Shown here: in pieces, positions 1 through 11,397 of the stretch | Layout of the letters: every line of letters starts with the position of its first letter | Numbering within the stretch: the first letter of the stretch is position 1 | Assembly (NCBI GenBank): GCA_009823395.1 | Contig: CM020510.1 | Coordinates: 1,563,273-1,627,272 of the forward strand | Reading direction: 5' to 3' | From: Thamnaconus septentrionalis | Taxonomy: Eukaryota > Chordata > Actinopteri > Tetraodontiformes > Monacanthidae | Length of the DNA stretch: 64,000 bases | Notes under the pieces: model-generated | What the model was told of the DNA's origin: nothing | Database searches by the model: none | What the model saw: the letters and a program-made list of their open reading frames with translations, nothing else | Position numbers and translations under genes: made by a program

Positions 1-358
1 TGGCTCAAAGGTTTTGACGTGAGGTGTTTTTTCCCACACGTATCCATATAGAGGAATATCGCGTGTCACGTGACCGGTTGACTGACCAGTGAAACTGGTG
101 CGTTATGATTGGACGGAGGAGGAGCCAAGAAAATTTTTTTATCTTACAAGTAATCAAAGAGAAAATTAGAAGAACCATGGAAATTCAGAATTATGGCAAA
201 ATGTTTCCACCTCCATCCTCCTCAAGGTGGCGTCCCACTGGACCAGATTTGACCAGAATTACGACTCATGAGCTTCACACCATTCAATGGAAACACCTGC
301 AAATCCCAATTTTAGAAATATGGCTTTAATTTTGTGAAAAACTGTCATGGAAACACAG
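1..358 (+). mobile_element. Family F DNA element, truncated by window start
   Basis: This copy shares long blocks with 17273-17512 ('TTTGACCAGAATTACG', 'TTCACACCATTCAATGGAAA', the terminal 'CTGTCATGGAAAC') and with 57564-57894 ('GGTCACGTGACC'-like core and 'GTTATGATTGG'). Its first 60 bases are the reverse complement of about 31783-31840, so the element continues to the left of the window. The right terminus resembles the TIR of the complete copy but is mutated (AAACACAG for AAACGCAG). There is no coding capacity, so it is most likely a non-autonomous DNA transposon. The superfamily is uncertain; the complete copy suggests a TA target. Confidence 0.7.
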
Positions 359-378
359 GGAGAGAGAGAGAGAGAGAG
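359..378 (+). repeat. (GA)n microsatellite
   Basis: Ten GA units, purines on the plus strand, directly abutting the end of the family-F element. Confidence 0.9.
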
Positions 379-1370
379 GGAGGGATGACTAAGTGGATCG
401 AAGAGGAGTAGTGGAGAAACAAAGGAGGCGCCGCAGTGGGCAGATGATGAGTGAAGCAGCAGAGGATCCCGTCTTCAGCGCAACGATAGAAGCAAAATGT
501 GTAAAAAAAAAAATCATGAAGGCGAGAAAAGAAACTCCTGGAAAGTTCCACTCAAGGACATGAATTTTTTTCCCTCTGGCTATTTTTTTTTTTTTTTTTG
601 CTCTGAAACCATTTCAGTATCGTCCCTAACACTTTTCCTCTGTAGAGCGACAGCGGGGGTGTAAAGAAGGAGGGGAAAGTGGAGGCTTCGTACTTCTACT
701 TTTACCTCCTTAGCTCCAGAGTTAGCGCGTGTTAGCTGAGCGTTTCCTCCGCCTGTACAACCAAACAAGCAGCAGTTCTCAGAATATTTCTCACTTTAGC
801 CACAGGGAAAAAAGTTGAAGCCACTGCCTGGGATGATAACGGCGATTTTCTTTGGAAAATTAAAATGTGTTTTCATCAGTATTCTGGAACTACACCGCTT
901 GCAAAGAGGAGAGACGGCCAGTAGTTTAATCAAGGTGGTTTCAGACCAGAAAGAGAAGGCTGATCTCTTCTACTAAACATCTACTTATATATATATATAA
1001 AAAATAAAATCTATTGCTAATTTGTTACTTAGCACAGGAATAAATGATTTGTGCTTTGTTACTTGCTGCAAAAAGTCACGTCACTAAATCACATGAGAGA
1101 GCAAACACTCACAGGAACTTATTGCTAGCACACACATTCTGGAGGCTGTCTGTTGCAGCTTCAACCACTCTTCAGAAGTCAGAACCTTGGAAGTCAAACA
1201 CTTTCTGTCCAATCTCCAGGACCAAAGTTGCCCTTTTAGGGCCATTTAGCATGTTTGAATATCCGCCGTCTGCTCTCGTCCCACTTCAAATGTACGTATG
1301 GAGCATAAACGCATATTTTTTGACTTCGCTCTCTCGCAGCCGTCGCACAGATTTGACTGATTGATGACTC
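379..1370. other. Unrecognised non-coding sequence
   Basis: No convincing exon or known repeat. The stretch holds a T17 run (583-599) and a short TA tract (985-999). Reading frames are short and lack compositional or motif support. Confidence 0.5.
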
Positions 1371-1379
1371 ATCTGAGCG

Positions 1380-1860
1380 TCAGAGGATGCGGCTCGACGA
1401 TCACAGCTTTTGTTTGCCGTCTGGGACGAGCGTATTTTTCTCGCCAGATTAATGGGCGAGGAGAACCAAAGCGAAGGCCGGCGGGAGCCGTTTAAAGTCT
1501 CCTGTGGCAGTGACAGATTGGCGCCCGCCGCACATAAGAAGAGCTTATTGCCACTCGCCGCCGCTGCTCAGCGCCGCGTGTAGCGGCGTGTTTGTGCTAA
1601 ACTGCGACGTTATTGTCTTCGGAGGCGACGACAAAGTAACCTGTCAGCGGCGAAGTGCCTCCTTAACGGGGGGGCTTTGTTACGCTTTACAGCTTCCAAA
1701 TGGTTTGCAGATTCACGGATAAGGGGGCGGACAAGAAACTCCACGCCTTCCAAGGAGCGGCGCTTTGCCGACGTTCCCGCAGCGCTGATTGGCTGAGTTG
1801 TGTTTCCTGGGACTGGCGCGGATCCCTGCATTGGGCGGAATCTTCACGGACAAAATGCCT
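1380..1860. promoter_or_regulatory. CpG-dense patch (possible CpG island, promoter or enhancer)
   Basis: By eye I count about 45 CpG in 480 bp, near or above the number expected from its C and G content, whereas neighbouring sequence is clearly CpG-poor. It contains GC-box-like GGGGGCGG (about 1724) and GGGCGG (about 1833), plus an inverted CCAAT box (GATTGGCTG, about 1787). No TATA box, first exon or splice donor can be assigned. Alternatives are a CpG-rich conserved non-coding element or chance. Confidence 0.35.
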
Positions 1861-1970
1861 TTGAATTTATCCATCGCTGATGCTTTCAAACTGGTGTACA
1901 ACACTGATATATGCTGATACCGACCCTGCATCAGATTGATATCAAATCTTGCAGTATCACACAGGAGTAC

Positions 1971-2433
1971 TTAAACGCCCAGTGTGTAAAATATGCCTCG
2001 AGTTATGGTTTTTATATTGGTGAAAGCTTAGTATACTGCCCATAAACGCCTTAATAAAAGCATGGACTCGCTGTATAATAAAACTAGTTTGGTTTTCCTA
2101 CCAACAGAACACTTCTCCAATATATGAGAATCTCCACAGATCAATGAGGGCCCCAGTGCTCCCAGTTAGCTGCCAGTTCTAAGGAAGCCTGGTGTGGACA
2201 ATCCAGCTGCCTGGCAGCAGAGCTGAACACTAGGGGGCGCCCTCAAATAAACCAACCAAGAAGAAGAAGAAGACAGTGGAGCAGGTATCCAGGTTTGGGT
2301 GCGCAGGGCCACCGTAGTTTACTGGCAAGCTCAGGAGAGGGAAGAAAAGTGAAAGACTGTAATCTCAAACGTGACCACTTGATGTCGCTGTTTCTTCTCA
2401 AAATCTCCAAATATTTCACACTTTACCTTTCAA
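1971..2433 (+). mobile_element. Family A MITE, copy 1 (near full length)
   Basis: The left end reads TTAA then ...CCAGTGTGTAAAATA. The right end reads ATATTTCACACTTTACCTTT, an approximate inverted copy. Internal blocks are shared with 7876-8250, 48180-48693 and 54078-54479: 'TCTAAGGAAGCCTGGTGTGG', 'AAATAAACCAACCAAGAAG', 'CACCGTAGTTTACTGGCAAG' and 'GATGTCGCTGTTTCTTCT'. It is non-coding. The TTAA at the left end fits a piggyBac-type target, but the copy is old and the terminal inverted repeats are decayed. Confidence 0.8.
2228..2241 (+). promoter_or_regulatory. CTCF-like motif inside family A MITE
   Basis: CACTAGGGGGCGCC matches the core of the vertebrate CTCF consensus (CCASYAGRKGGCRS), lacking only the outermost C. 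The family-A copy at 8016-8028 keeps GCTAGGGGGCGCC; the others have lost the core. This is a motif match only. Confidence 0.35.
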
Positions 2434-4299
2434 ATGTGATGATTTAAACAACATTTGTCCGTGTTTATTAAATGAATGAATGAATTGAAAACATTCTAAT
2501 CCATCTTTCCCCTCCAATCCAGTTTGTTTTTGTCCAGACTGTAACTGTAGATTATTAAAAAAAATCATTTAAACCTGAGCTGGAGCGTGTTGTTTTTCTA
2601 TGTGAAGCACTCGTGGACTAGAGGCCATTACATACCGGCTGTGCTTCATATGTTAGGTTTTCAAATTGGTATGAAGGTCATCGCTTTACTAGCTTCTCTT
2701 GACACATTTCTACCGTGTGACTCGGCTTGCATGGAACTCCAGCCGAGCAGTTACTAAAATAGTGCCCGGTGTTAACTAATGGAAAGTCTAAAAACACGAG
2801 TAGAGCCAAGCCGAGTTGGAACAACAACAACAACAACAACAAAATCCACCGAAACGCATTCTTGTTGTGTGAACTGCTCCCTCCCTTGACTGAGATAGAA
2901 GCAGAGTGTGTCCTGCGTTGGTGTTGCTGCCCATAAATGAACTAGATTCACCTGAAAGCTGCTAGGAACAAAGTCCTACACAGCATAAAGGCTGATGAAG
3001 GTTCACCACCTCTTCCTGGCAGAGGGGGGAGACACTCTGAATGTCACTGCTATTAGAGAGCTGGTTGCACCTGGCAGGAGAGTCTGAGGAACCTGTGGGA
3101 GGCTCTCTGGGCGCTCTCACTCACTGCGGTGGACACAACTGCCGTCTTGATGTTCGTCCAATGTCTAGTTGACAAACAGCATAGAGGATTTTTACTGCAA
3201 GTCGGTCTTTTGATTAACCAGAGGCGTTGGTGGCTGATTTTTTTTTTTTTTTTTAATCTAGTTTATGTTTGCAGTTCACCTCCATCTCTTCATTCACCTA
3301 TAGATGTTTCATTACTTATGCTGTGTACGACTTCTGCAATCCAAGCAATTAGTCTTGCTTCCGGAATTCTTAATCCTCCAGTTCTGTTAAATATGACGGT
3401 CAGTTCAGATCAGGCCATAAAGGGAATAAGAAAGACATTTTACCGTCCTCAAGGGTGCAATTTGCTTTGCAGCCAGTAGTCACAACAAGGAACAAAACTA
3501 GAACAACACATGGAATGATGAAAAAGAGTTAACGAGCTGGTTTGTTTCGCAGTAAGTGGTGGAAGTGATGCAGCCTGGACTGATGTGTCCGGCCTCATGA
3601 GATTTGGCTCTCAGGCCGATGACTCAACCACACTTGAAAAAGTGTTGTGGGTGGTTGAACAATCCAAGTCGCTGTGGAGAAGTCGCTTCAAACTGCAGCT
3701 TTAGCCAGACAGGAAGCAGTTGCACTGATGAGTCAGTTACAGGCGGGCAAAGTCAAGAAGAAATTTACCAAGCTAAGCTAAGCTAGCTGTGTTTACCACT
3801 ACAAAACTTTCTCTCTCTCTCCTTCTCTTATGTTTTTTTTTCTCCTCTCACGTGGTGGAGATGTTACCCCAGCCGTTCCTCCAGCAATGCCTCCAAACAA
3901 ACAAACAAACAAACAAACAAACACCGTCGTCCTTCTGGGATGTATGGAGACAATTTGCTTTTCAGACCAGTAAGACCAGCAAATACCTGCCAGTGTTCAG
4001 AGGAACCCTTCTGATTGTAACTCAATACCAATCTGAATTTTGATCTTTAAAACCTGCACGTATTCCTACTGCTTTAGGTGTTGAATACTTCTACTACTGC
4101 AACTACTGCTACTGCTACTACTGCTACTACTACTCAAGACCTCTGTGACAGCACGTCCTCAGTCAGTCAGGATGTTCCATACGGCCTCACGCTTGGTTTT
4201 CGTGGATCCATCTATCCATCAAAAAACAAACAAACAAATCTCATCTGTGTTGCACCGTCAGTTTGAACGTCTCCACCATCCAATGATTTGTGATTAAGC

Positions 4300-4520
4300 A
4301 GACATGCGCAGCCTTGCCGCTGGTGATAATTAGCATTTATCTCGCCGTCTTTCATTGAAAAACGGGCATTTATCCTCCTGTGACTGATTACGGGATGCAC
4401 ATTAATATTTATTTCCATTAATAAGCGTCAGTATAGGATCATTAGCATTAAAGACTGCGGAAGTTTCTGCCGCTGCCACGACTGGATGATGGAATATTAA
4501 AAAATAGTAAATTATTAAAA
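4300..4520. promoter_or_regulatory. Candidate conserved non-coding element
   Basis: Single-copy-looking, repeat-free stretch with dense homeodomain-type cores: GATAATTAGCATTTA, CATTAATATTTATTTCCATTAATAA split over about 4400-4425, and ATTAGCATTAAAG. This composition is typical of vertebrate developmental non-coding elements. Conservation itself cannot be assessed from one sequence. Confidence 0.25.
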
Positions 4521-5550
4521 AAAATAAATCACGTTTATTAATGCAGATAGCTGCTGAGTACATTTGTTATCCTGAGAAGACTGGCTGATTGGCTGATTGG
4601 CTGATTGGTTAGTTGGTGCACTAAAGAGATAAGAATTTAATTTATTTTAATTGGATTACTGAGATTCCCAGGCTGGAATATTGTTTATTGTATTTATTCC
4701 AATTGAAAAAGCTCAACCTCAAGTGTGTGATGTTCTTCACTCAATGAATGTAGTGGAAGAGGAACGTCACCAGCCGCCAATGAAAACCACGGGAGAAGAC
4801 GGTTTCAACGTGGTAACGACGTTTCATGGCAACACCAACAGAACTTCCATCTGACACACTGCCATTGAACCCGTTCACATGTTGTAGAGTAATACAATAC
4901 AACTGAAGGAGAAAAAAATCCAACCCAAAGATATCTTTTTTTTTTTTTATCATCCAGATGAGTAAATGACAATCACACTATTTCAAGAGAGAATAAAACA
5001 GGGAAGAAGATGAATGGATTGACGCTATTGGTTGACTGCGGTTCAGTCCTCTGACTGGTTCACCAGGAATTGTGGCGGCTCCTGGCGCCTCCCTGCTCAG
5101 CCAGCAGATTTTGACAGTTAGAAAAACAAAAATAATTGGGAGCACCAACCAGCAAGGCTTCAAAATCCAAATTCTGCTCTTCTATTCTTTCGACATGAGC
5201 CTCCATTCAGGGTCTGGCCTTTGACATGTTTAATTGTGTGAACGTGGACTGAAAACTGCCCAGAAATTGTTTTTTGCAGTCATTAAAATAAGTGATTTTT
5301 TTGTTGTTGTTTTCCATTTTGCATTGTTGCAACCTTGTTAACAGTCTGTATATTGTGTATTTTTGAGAGGAGTTGTGTTGTTCCTCCCTGTGGCAGAGCA
5401 GCTTCTGCTCCACTGCCTCCTTCCTTCCTTCCTTCCTTCCAAATTCCATTTTGCTCCTGCTATTTCTCTGTCTTCTACTTGAGCAGCTATTTGCGGTTCT
5501 CACCTTCTTCCTCAACGGAGCGGGAAAATGTGTGTGGCAGTGTTTTTTTA

Positions 5551-5551
<1 letters not shown>

Positions 5552-5598
<47 letters not shown>

Positions 5599-5600
5599 TT
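5552..5600 (+). repeat. (TA)n followed by poly-T
   Basis: About 19 TA units run into a T-run. The repeat generates the spurious IYIYIY reading frames on both strands. Confidence 0.95.
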
Positions 5601-6414
5601 AGTTCTGGCTGGGCGGCAGTGTGATCTCTGCTTTGTCTGCCGGAATTTGGAGCAGATGAATGAGTTGATGTTGATGCATGCCTTTGTGTTTTGTCTGTTT
5701 TTTGTTTTTGGCCAGCCAACCTGTTTTGCTTGAAGTGCCAGAGGATGTGTGTCTGAACGGGAATGTTTGCTTGTGTGTGTGTGCGCCCACGGTGTTGAGT
5801 CCACTTTGCTCAAACGCTGGGATTCTTTTGGTCTTTAGATGAGACAATTTGGGGTCTGTGAGAAAAAGCGACGCTCGCTGGCCAAGCAGAGTTGCTTTCA
5901 ATCAGCGGCCTGTGGCGGAAAAACTTCGAAAAATGACTCTTTCATCCACTTGAATGTTTATATCGTGGATCACAAGTAAAAAAAAGCAAAATTTGAGTGG
6001 CTTGTTTCACAGCGAAGCTTGAATGCATCATTTGTCAAAATACTTTCTATAACTTTACATCAGGCGCCACTGAAACCCACCAACTTATTGGTGTACGTAG
6101 CTCGTGAGAGGCGCCGGAACCGTCGTTGATGGAACAGATCTCTCCCGTGTTGGCTAATTACTGCTAGCTAAGCTAAAACCAACACAGCAACACAGAGTGA
6201 GTGGCTGGTGTGGATGCAGCAGCAGATCTGTGATTCAAAAGTTTACGTCACCGCATGACTTCGATGTCAAGGTCGCCATCATGTCCGTACTGCCCTGTAT
6301 GAAGGTCAGAGGCAGGTTTCCCTTCTGAGGTGCCTGCTCAGGTTTGTCTACTGAAAGTTCACGCAACATCACTGTTGGAAAGTGTATACTCAGAGTACAA
6401 CAACAATAACGCCG

Positions 6415-6598
6415 TTGCCTCAAATAAATCAACCAAGAAGAAGAAGAAGAAGAAGAAGAAGAAGAAGAAGGAGGTGGAGCAGGTATCCAGGTTTGGGTGC
6501 ACAGGGCCACCGTAGTTCACTGGCAAGCTCGGGAGAGGGGCGGTTGAGCGAATGAGTGCTGCAATATGTAATCTGGCCACTAGATGGCAGAATTTAGA
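6415..6598 (+). mobile_element. Family A MITE, copy 2 (3' part)
   Basis: Contains 'CCTCAAATAAATCAACC', (AAG)12 at 6435-6470, 'GGTATCCAGGTTTGGGTGC', 'CACCGTAGTTCACTGGCAAG' and 'CCACTAGATGGCAG', all colinear with copies 1 and 3. The 5' half is missing or unrecognisable. Confidence 0.75.
6435..6470 (+). repeat. (AAG)12 microsatellite within family A
   Basis: Twelve perfect AAG units at the same internal position that holds 5 units in copy 1 and 16 in copy 3. The microsatellite grew from an A-rich AAG seed in the MITE. Confidence 0.95.
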
Positions 6599-7468
6599 AC
6601 TTCTTGCAGAATTTTTTTACGCTGTACCATTGAGGCTCCAAGTACAGTGTATTTCACTGCAGTCGCCAACATTTCCCCCACATGCTGCACGTGCACTGTT
6701 GAGGCCAAAAGCAGAAAAAAAGGAGATAATCATGAAAGACATGCGAAGAATTCAAAAACCCGCAAACACGAATTTGCTAAAAGTGCGTAAAAAATAAAAT
6801 CCAAGCAGATTTGCCGAGCGTACGAGACGGCCCCGCGGAGGAGATGAATGGCATGACTAAGGACAGCGGCTTCATGACTAACCAGTGTTTGAGCTGCGTG
6901 ACCAAAGCCTTTTAGCAGTTTTGCATGAATGAGCAGTTTGTCCCCGCGGGGAACTGAGCTGCGCTTGTGTGGCTCCAGCTCGTCCGTGTTTCCTCGCGTG
7001 TAAGACTCCAGCGTCCCGGTGCGAGGAATCACGCCGTTCACTCCCAGAGAGGATCGGAAAACTGCTGGAATTACGCCACACGTGAACTTTACGGTACGCA
7101 GTTTTACCGTAATATTGTTAATATTAGCACAAGGATGTTTTTTTTCTAACCTGGGTAATTCAACAAGATTTAGCAGCATACATTAGAGCCAGGCTCACCT
7201 CCTTTGCTGCCGACTGGAGAGGAAGTGAGCCGACTTCCTGATGTGATCTGGTGAGTTCTGGCGGACCAATGGAAAGACGGCCCAGCGTCTCTGCAGTTCA
7301 GATTTACACAGCGCGTCTGTCTGTTCTTTCAGAAAAACCAAGTGGAGACAGAGTTCAATATTTCAGAGGACGCTGCCACGCAGTCGGCAAGACCATCACA
7401 TCACTTAAAGCCGTTACCATCTCACACAGGGAGCGTTTAGAGGTTACAGCACCAAGCCAGCACCCTGT
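6599..7468. other. Unrecognised non-coding sequence
   Basis: I see no known repeat, and no exon with splice context. It is moderately CpG-bearing around 6820-7030 ('GAGACGGCCCCGCGGAGG', 'CCCCGCGGGG'). Confidence 0.4.

Positions 7469-7508
<40 letters not shown>
7469..7508 (+). repeat. (TG)20 microsatellite
   Basis: Perfect TG tract. It is complementary to the CA tract at 7615-7663, so the two could pair across a spacer of about 106 nt. Confidence 0.95.
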
Positions 7509-7511
<3 letters not shown>

Positions 7512-7613
7512 GAGCATTTCATCCTTGGGTTTGGTGATCAACAGTGTAAATATGAGTAAGAGGGACAGCTGTGTTTGAACAGCCCAGCCCTGAAGCAGCA
7601 TCTCTCAAACACA

Positions 7614-7614
<1 letters not shown>

Positions 7615-7663
<49 letters not shown>
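7615..7663 (+). repeat. (CA)24 microsatellite
   Basis: Perfect CA tract opposed to the preceding TG tract. Confidence 0.95.
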
Positions 7664-7665
<2 letters not shown>

Positions 7666-7875
7666 CGGAGCTGCGGTGTTACTCATGACCCCAACGAGAT
7701 CCAACCTGGCAGAGCAGGAGGACGGAGTGAGACAAGGTGAACCAGAGAACACAGGTTGGTTTTCATCACGTTTGTCTACGTCTACGACAGGTGTGTGTTC
7801 ACAAAGGCCAGACTGAAGCTGTGGAGCTTCACTGAAGCTTCACCGAGGCTCCGCAGCTTCACGGAAACTGCAGTC

Positions 7876-8250
7876 AACAATGTTTCCTACCCATAGACCA
7901 GTCAGGGTCCCAGTGCTCCCAGTTAGCTGCCATCTTATACCAGCATATTTCTAAGGAAGCCTGGTGTGGACAATCCAGCTGCCTGACAGCATAGCGTTTG
8001 GTATTTAGACTGAAAGCTAGGGGGCGCCCTCAAATAAACCAACCAAGAAGAAGAAGAAGAAGAAGAAGAAGAAGAAGAAGAAGAAGAAGAAGAGGAAGGT
8101 GGACCAGGTCTTCAGGTTTGGGTGAGCAGGCCACTGTAGTTCACCGGCAAGCTCGGGAGAGGAAGGGAGAGTAAATGACGCTGCAATCTAAAATTTAACC
8201 ACCCGATGTCGCTGTTTCTCCTTCAAAATCTCCAAATATTACACATTTAC
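7876..8250 (+). mobile_element. Family A MITE, copy 3
   Basis: Shares 'CCCAGTGCTCCCAGTTAGCT', 'TCTAAGGAAGCCTGGTGTGG', 'CTAGGGGGCGCCCTC', (AAG)16, 'CACTGTAGTTCACCGGCAAG' and 'AAATATTACACATTTAC' with copies 1, 4 and 6. The left terminus is missing; the right end is recognisable as decayed TIR. Confidence 0.8.
8045..8092 (+). repeat. (AAG)16 microsatellite within family A
   Basis: Longest of the MITE-borne AAG tracts (5, 12, 16, 2 and 3 units in copies 1, 2, 3, 4 and 6). Confidence 0.95.
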
Positions 8251-8639
8251 ACACAATCTGCTCTGAGTGATGGTTTTTTTGCGATGCTTGTTGCTACAAT
8301 TTTGAAGCACCAAACTACCAAGGAAGAATGACGGTTATCTTGAATTGTTTTGGTTGCATCCTATGACAGCTAAGATATACAACATAAATAAATGATATCT
8401 CCTTAACATTTCAAGAGGGCGGCTGTATGAGGGAGGTGTTCAGCCTGGATTCAGTTCTCAGTTGGTTCAGTTCAGTTCCCACCTCGTGCCTTCCTCAGGG
8501 GTTCGTCTACGTGTTTTTTTTTTTGTTTTTTTTTCGGCTACTCTGGACGTGCCGCTCAACATCGACATTCCTCTCCTGTGCCGACGGTAAATAATTGAAA
8601 TAGCGTCTTCCTATTTTTTGTTTCTGAATCAAACACGCC

Positions 8640-8880
8640 GTCGCCTGGCTGGCTGACAGGTGCTGCTCCCAATTAATCCCAACATGGATGGAGCACGACG
8701 AGCCAGCGCAGCCGCTGATGGATCCTCCGCTGCCTCATACAATATTTACTCTTGTTGAAGGGACGGCGCTCATTAAAGTCAGCCAGCGTGGCTTCTGCTC
8801 TGCTGCTTAAAGGACAAACAAACTCCCCTTAATGACCTGCACCCTCGGCTGCTTAGAGACCTAAAGGCAAGGTAATGCCA
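8640..8880. promoter_or_regulatory. Candidate conserved non-coding element
   Basis: Complex sequence free of simple repeats, with 'CCCAATTAATCCC', 'CATACAATATTTACTC', 'GCTCATTAAAGTCAGCC' and 'CCTTAATGACCTG'. Its texture differs from the surrounding repeats and fits a developmental enhancer. This is inference only. Confidence 0.25.
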
Positions 8881-10368
8881 AGTCTAAATGTGGGTTCTTC
8901 TTCTTCTTCTTCTTCTCATACATTTTCCCAGGACGCCATCAGAAGAACATCTGAACTGATTTGTGAGAAGAATGTAGAGGAAAAACAACAATAATAAGGA
9001 ATCCTTCCCTCAACAGCAGGAGGAAAATCCAAACAAGGTTGAAGGAGTGAAGAACTGGGATGAGGATGAGATATTTTCTTCCTCCTCCAGCTGAACTCCC
9101 GCGTGGCTTGGCTCATTACAGCCCAGTGAAAAGACTCATTAAACCTGGATGAGGTGCGGCTCCACCAGGTCTGCCTGCTTTGTTGGGCCGCCTGTTATCA
9201 GCCGTCATAAAGGCTTTTGATTGAGTTCTAACATGGGTGGGTGGTGGTGGTGGTGGAGGGAGGGGGGAGGGGACAGGGGTGTGTAAATGACATCATTTGC
9301 GTGCTTTCACCGCAATTTGTTATGGGCCGACCGGCCTGTAACTGGCAGGTGCAGCTGGGAAGGAGCCCTGATGACGAGCCCGTCACTAAAACACTTAGTG
9401 AGACTGGATTTCCTGTCTGAGCTTCCCTTTGAAACATTTACTATAGATAAATATATGTATATATATTTATTCATTTTAGAAATGGCAGAAAGGTAGAGGG
9501 CGCTGTCCCTGTGCAGAATGTAAAGCAAAGTGTAATTCTGAACCTGGGCTGTATCGATGAAGTGTTTTGATAGATTGACTGATCAATGGATCCATTGATT
9601 CCATTCTGGAGGTTATTCCTCGCACTTCCTGGAGTGACCTAGCGTAGCATGCTAGTCAAAATCCAGGGAGCTTCTTGTGGAGCTCCACCTTCAGCACCGA
9701 CTGTGAGCCACGTGTTGGCAACTTGTTTTCGTTTGCGTGCGCAATCTTAGTAGATCACTGATGTGTTTGTCTGCGATTGATTTGTCTGAGTATTTAGCTC
9801 CTTTTTATAGAAGAAAAAACACAATAACAAAACAACTAAAACAAAATTAACATCTGTTGAATGAGAACAAAAAGGAAACCAATCAAACAATTCAAAGAAG
9901 TCAATATAACAAACAGGGAAGGGGTAATTATCCAGAGCTCTGATTCGATAATCTAATCAGTTTAAAAAAAAACACAGCTTGCTTTACCGCAGGCTGATTA
10001 GATTAAAGAATAAACCGAGCCAAGTGCAAAACATGTTTTTGTGGTTGACTGAAAGTTTTTTAAAAAGTTGAACTAATCAGTAAAAGCGATTTGTGTTTGT
10101 GATACATAATGAACACATCAACATGCACCGCACACTCAAATCAAGTCTGTCTGATTGAGACAATATCCCAAACACCGTGTTTACCTTCACAGCCGCTGCT
10201 TTTTGGAACATTTTTGCAAGTCAATCAGGACCTTCTGAATAAGTCAGACGTGCACACCAGCTCGTCGAGGGACACGGCGCGTGGGTCGCCATATTAACTC
10301 CCACTCATCGTCCCACTGCGTTTAGTTGACGACGCTTCTTGGACCTTCTCACGCTGAACAACAGAAGG

Positions 10369-10370
<2 letters not shown>

Positions 10371-10404
<34 letters not shown>
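10371..10404 (+). repeat. (GA)n microsatellite
   Basis: About 17 GA units, purines on the plus strand. Confidence 0.95.
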
Positions 10405-10407
<3 letters not shown>

Positions 10408-10670
10408 CTATGGAGCAAAGCAGGCAGTTGAAGACGTTCCATCAGGAAATTTCAAACTACTGTACGTCAGACTGGATTCTAACACAGACGGCCAATTAAA
10501 CAACCAAATACAAAAAAAAACACGCACCGCAGAATAAAAAGTGACAAAGTGGTCGGCTTACATTGACAGTCAGCCGTCAGCTCAAGAAAAACAACACCAA
10601 GCCAACCGTGAGTCAGCGCACAGTCAGCGCTTCACTGTAGAGGGCGACAGGGAGCTCCACCATGACGCCG

Positions 10671-10671
<1 letters not shown>

Positions 10672-10716
<45 letters not shown>
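10672..10716 (+). repeat. (CA)n microsatellite
   Basis: About 22 CA units. Confidence 0.95.
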
Positions 10717-10718
<2 letters not shown>

Positions 10719-10810
10719 GATTGGTAATAAGACAAGGATGGTACTATTCATCAAAGGTATGAGCACAGTGGGTGCCTTTATTGAAGATGGTACTGTCGTC
10801 TGCTACCATA

Positions 10811-10813
<3 letters not shown>

Positions 10814-10848
<35 letters not shown>
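10814..10848 (+). repeat. (CA)n microsatellite
   Basis: About 17 CA units, followed by a TTTGATTTGATT/TTTATTTATT short repeat. Confidence 0.95.
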
Positions 10849-10850
<2 letters not shown>

Positions 10851-11397
10851 ATTTGATTTGATTGATTTATTTATTTCGACCAGGAAAATGAGAAATAATG
10901 AATGAAAGGAATGATGAAGTCAGTGTTGGACACCTGCTGGACGAACCATCAGGCCGGTTAATGCCGTCATCCTGCTCACACAGAAAGGTTCGCTCACCTT
11001 CTCAGCTCTTCCTTTGAATGACACAACATCATTAAATCAAGGTTTGATATTGATCATGCACTGCATGCTAGCAGAAGGATGGATTTTTGTTTTTCTTTCC
11101 ATAAGATATCTGCAGTGGAAGATGCATCTTTAAAGCAGCTTCAATGTCTTTGTCTTCTTTTGCCTTCTTTGCAACTCAGCAAACAGAGCAAAAAGATCAA
11201 GTTGGTCGTCAGGATGGTTGCCGGGCTCCCCAAGTGAAGATAACATGAGCAACAATCCTACGCAACATCTAAAGTCACACTTTGTGGAAATAAACCACAT
11301 TTAGCAACACAGCATGCAAGCGACACTACACACAGTGAACAATGCGACGACAAATGTGTTTTTGCTAGGAGTCCAGCTCAACTTGAATACACACTAG

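Larger units (their letters stand above)
2434..6370. other. Mostly unrecognised non-coding sequence with short tandem repeats
   Basis: No exon is supportable. Simple sequence present: (CAA)n 2819-2843; T-run 3238-3254; (CAAA)n 3894-3922; CTA/CTG 4089-4134; three GGCTGATT units near 4582-4605; (CCTT)n 5417-5440; (TA)n plus T-run 5552-5600. Open frames around 5207-5813 are created by the TA and CCTT tracts. Confidence 0.6.
8251..11397. other. Mostly unrecognised non-coding sequence with microsatellites
   Basis: Holds T-rich runs near 8514-8534, CTT near 8897-8915, GTG/GGAGGG near 9236-9268, (GA)17 at 10371-10404 and CA tracts at 10672-10716 and 10814-10848. No exon is supportable. Confidence 0.6.
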
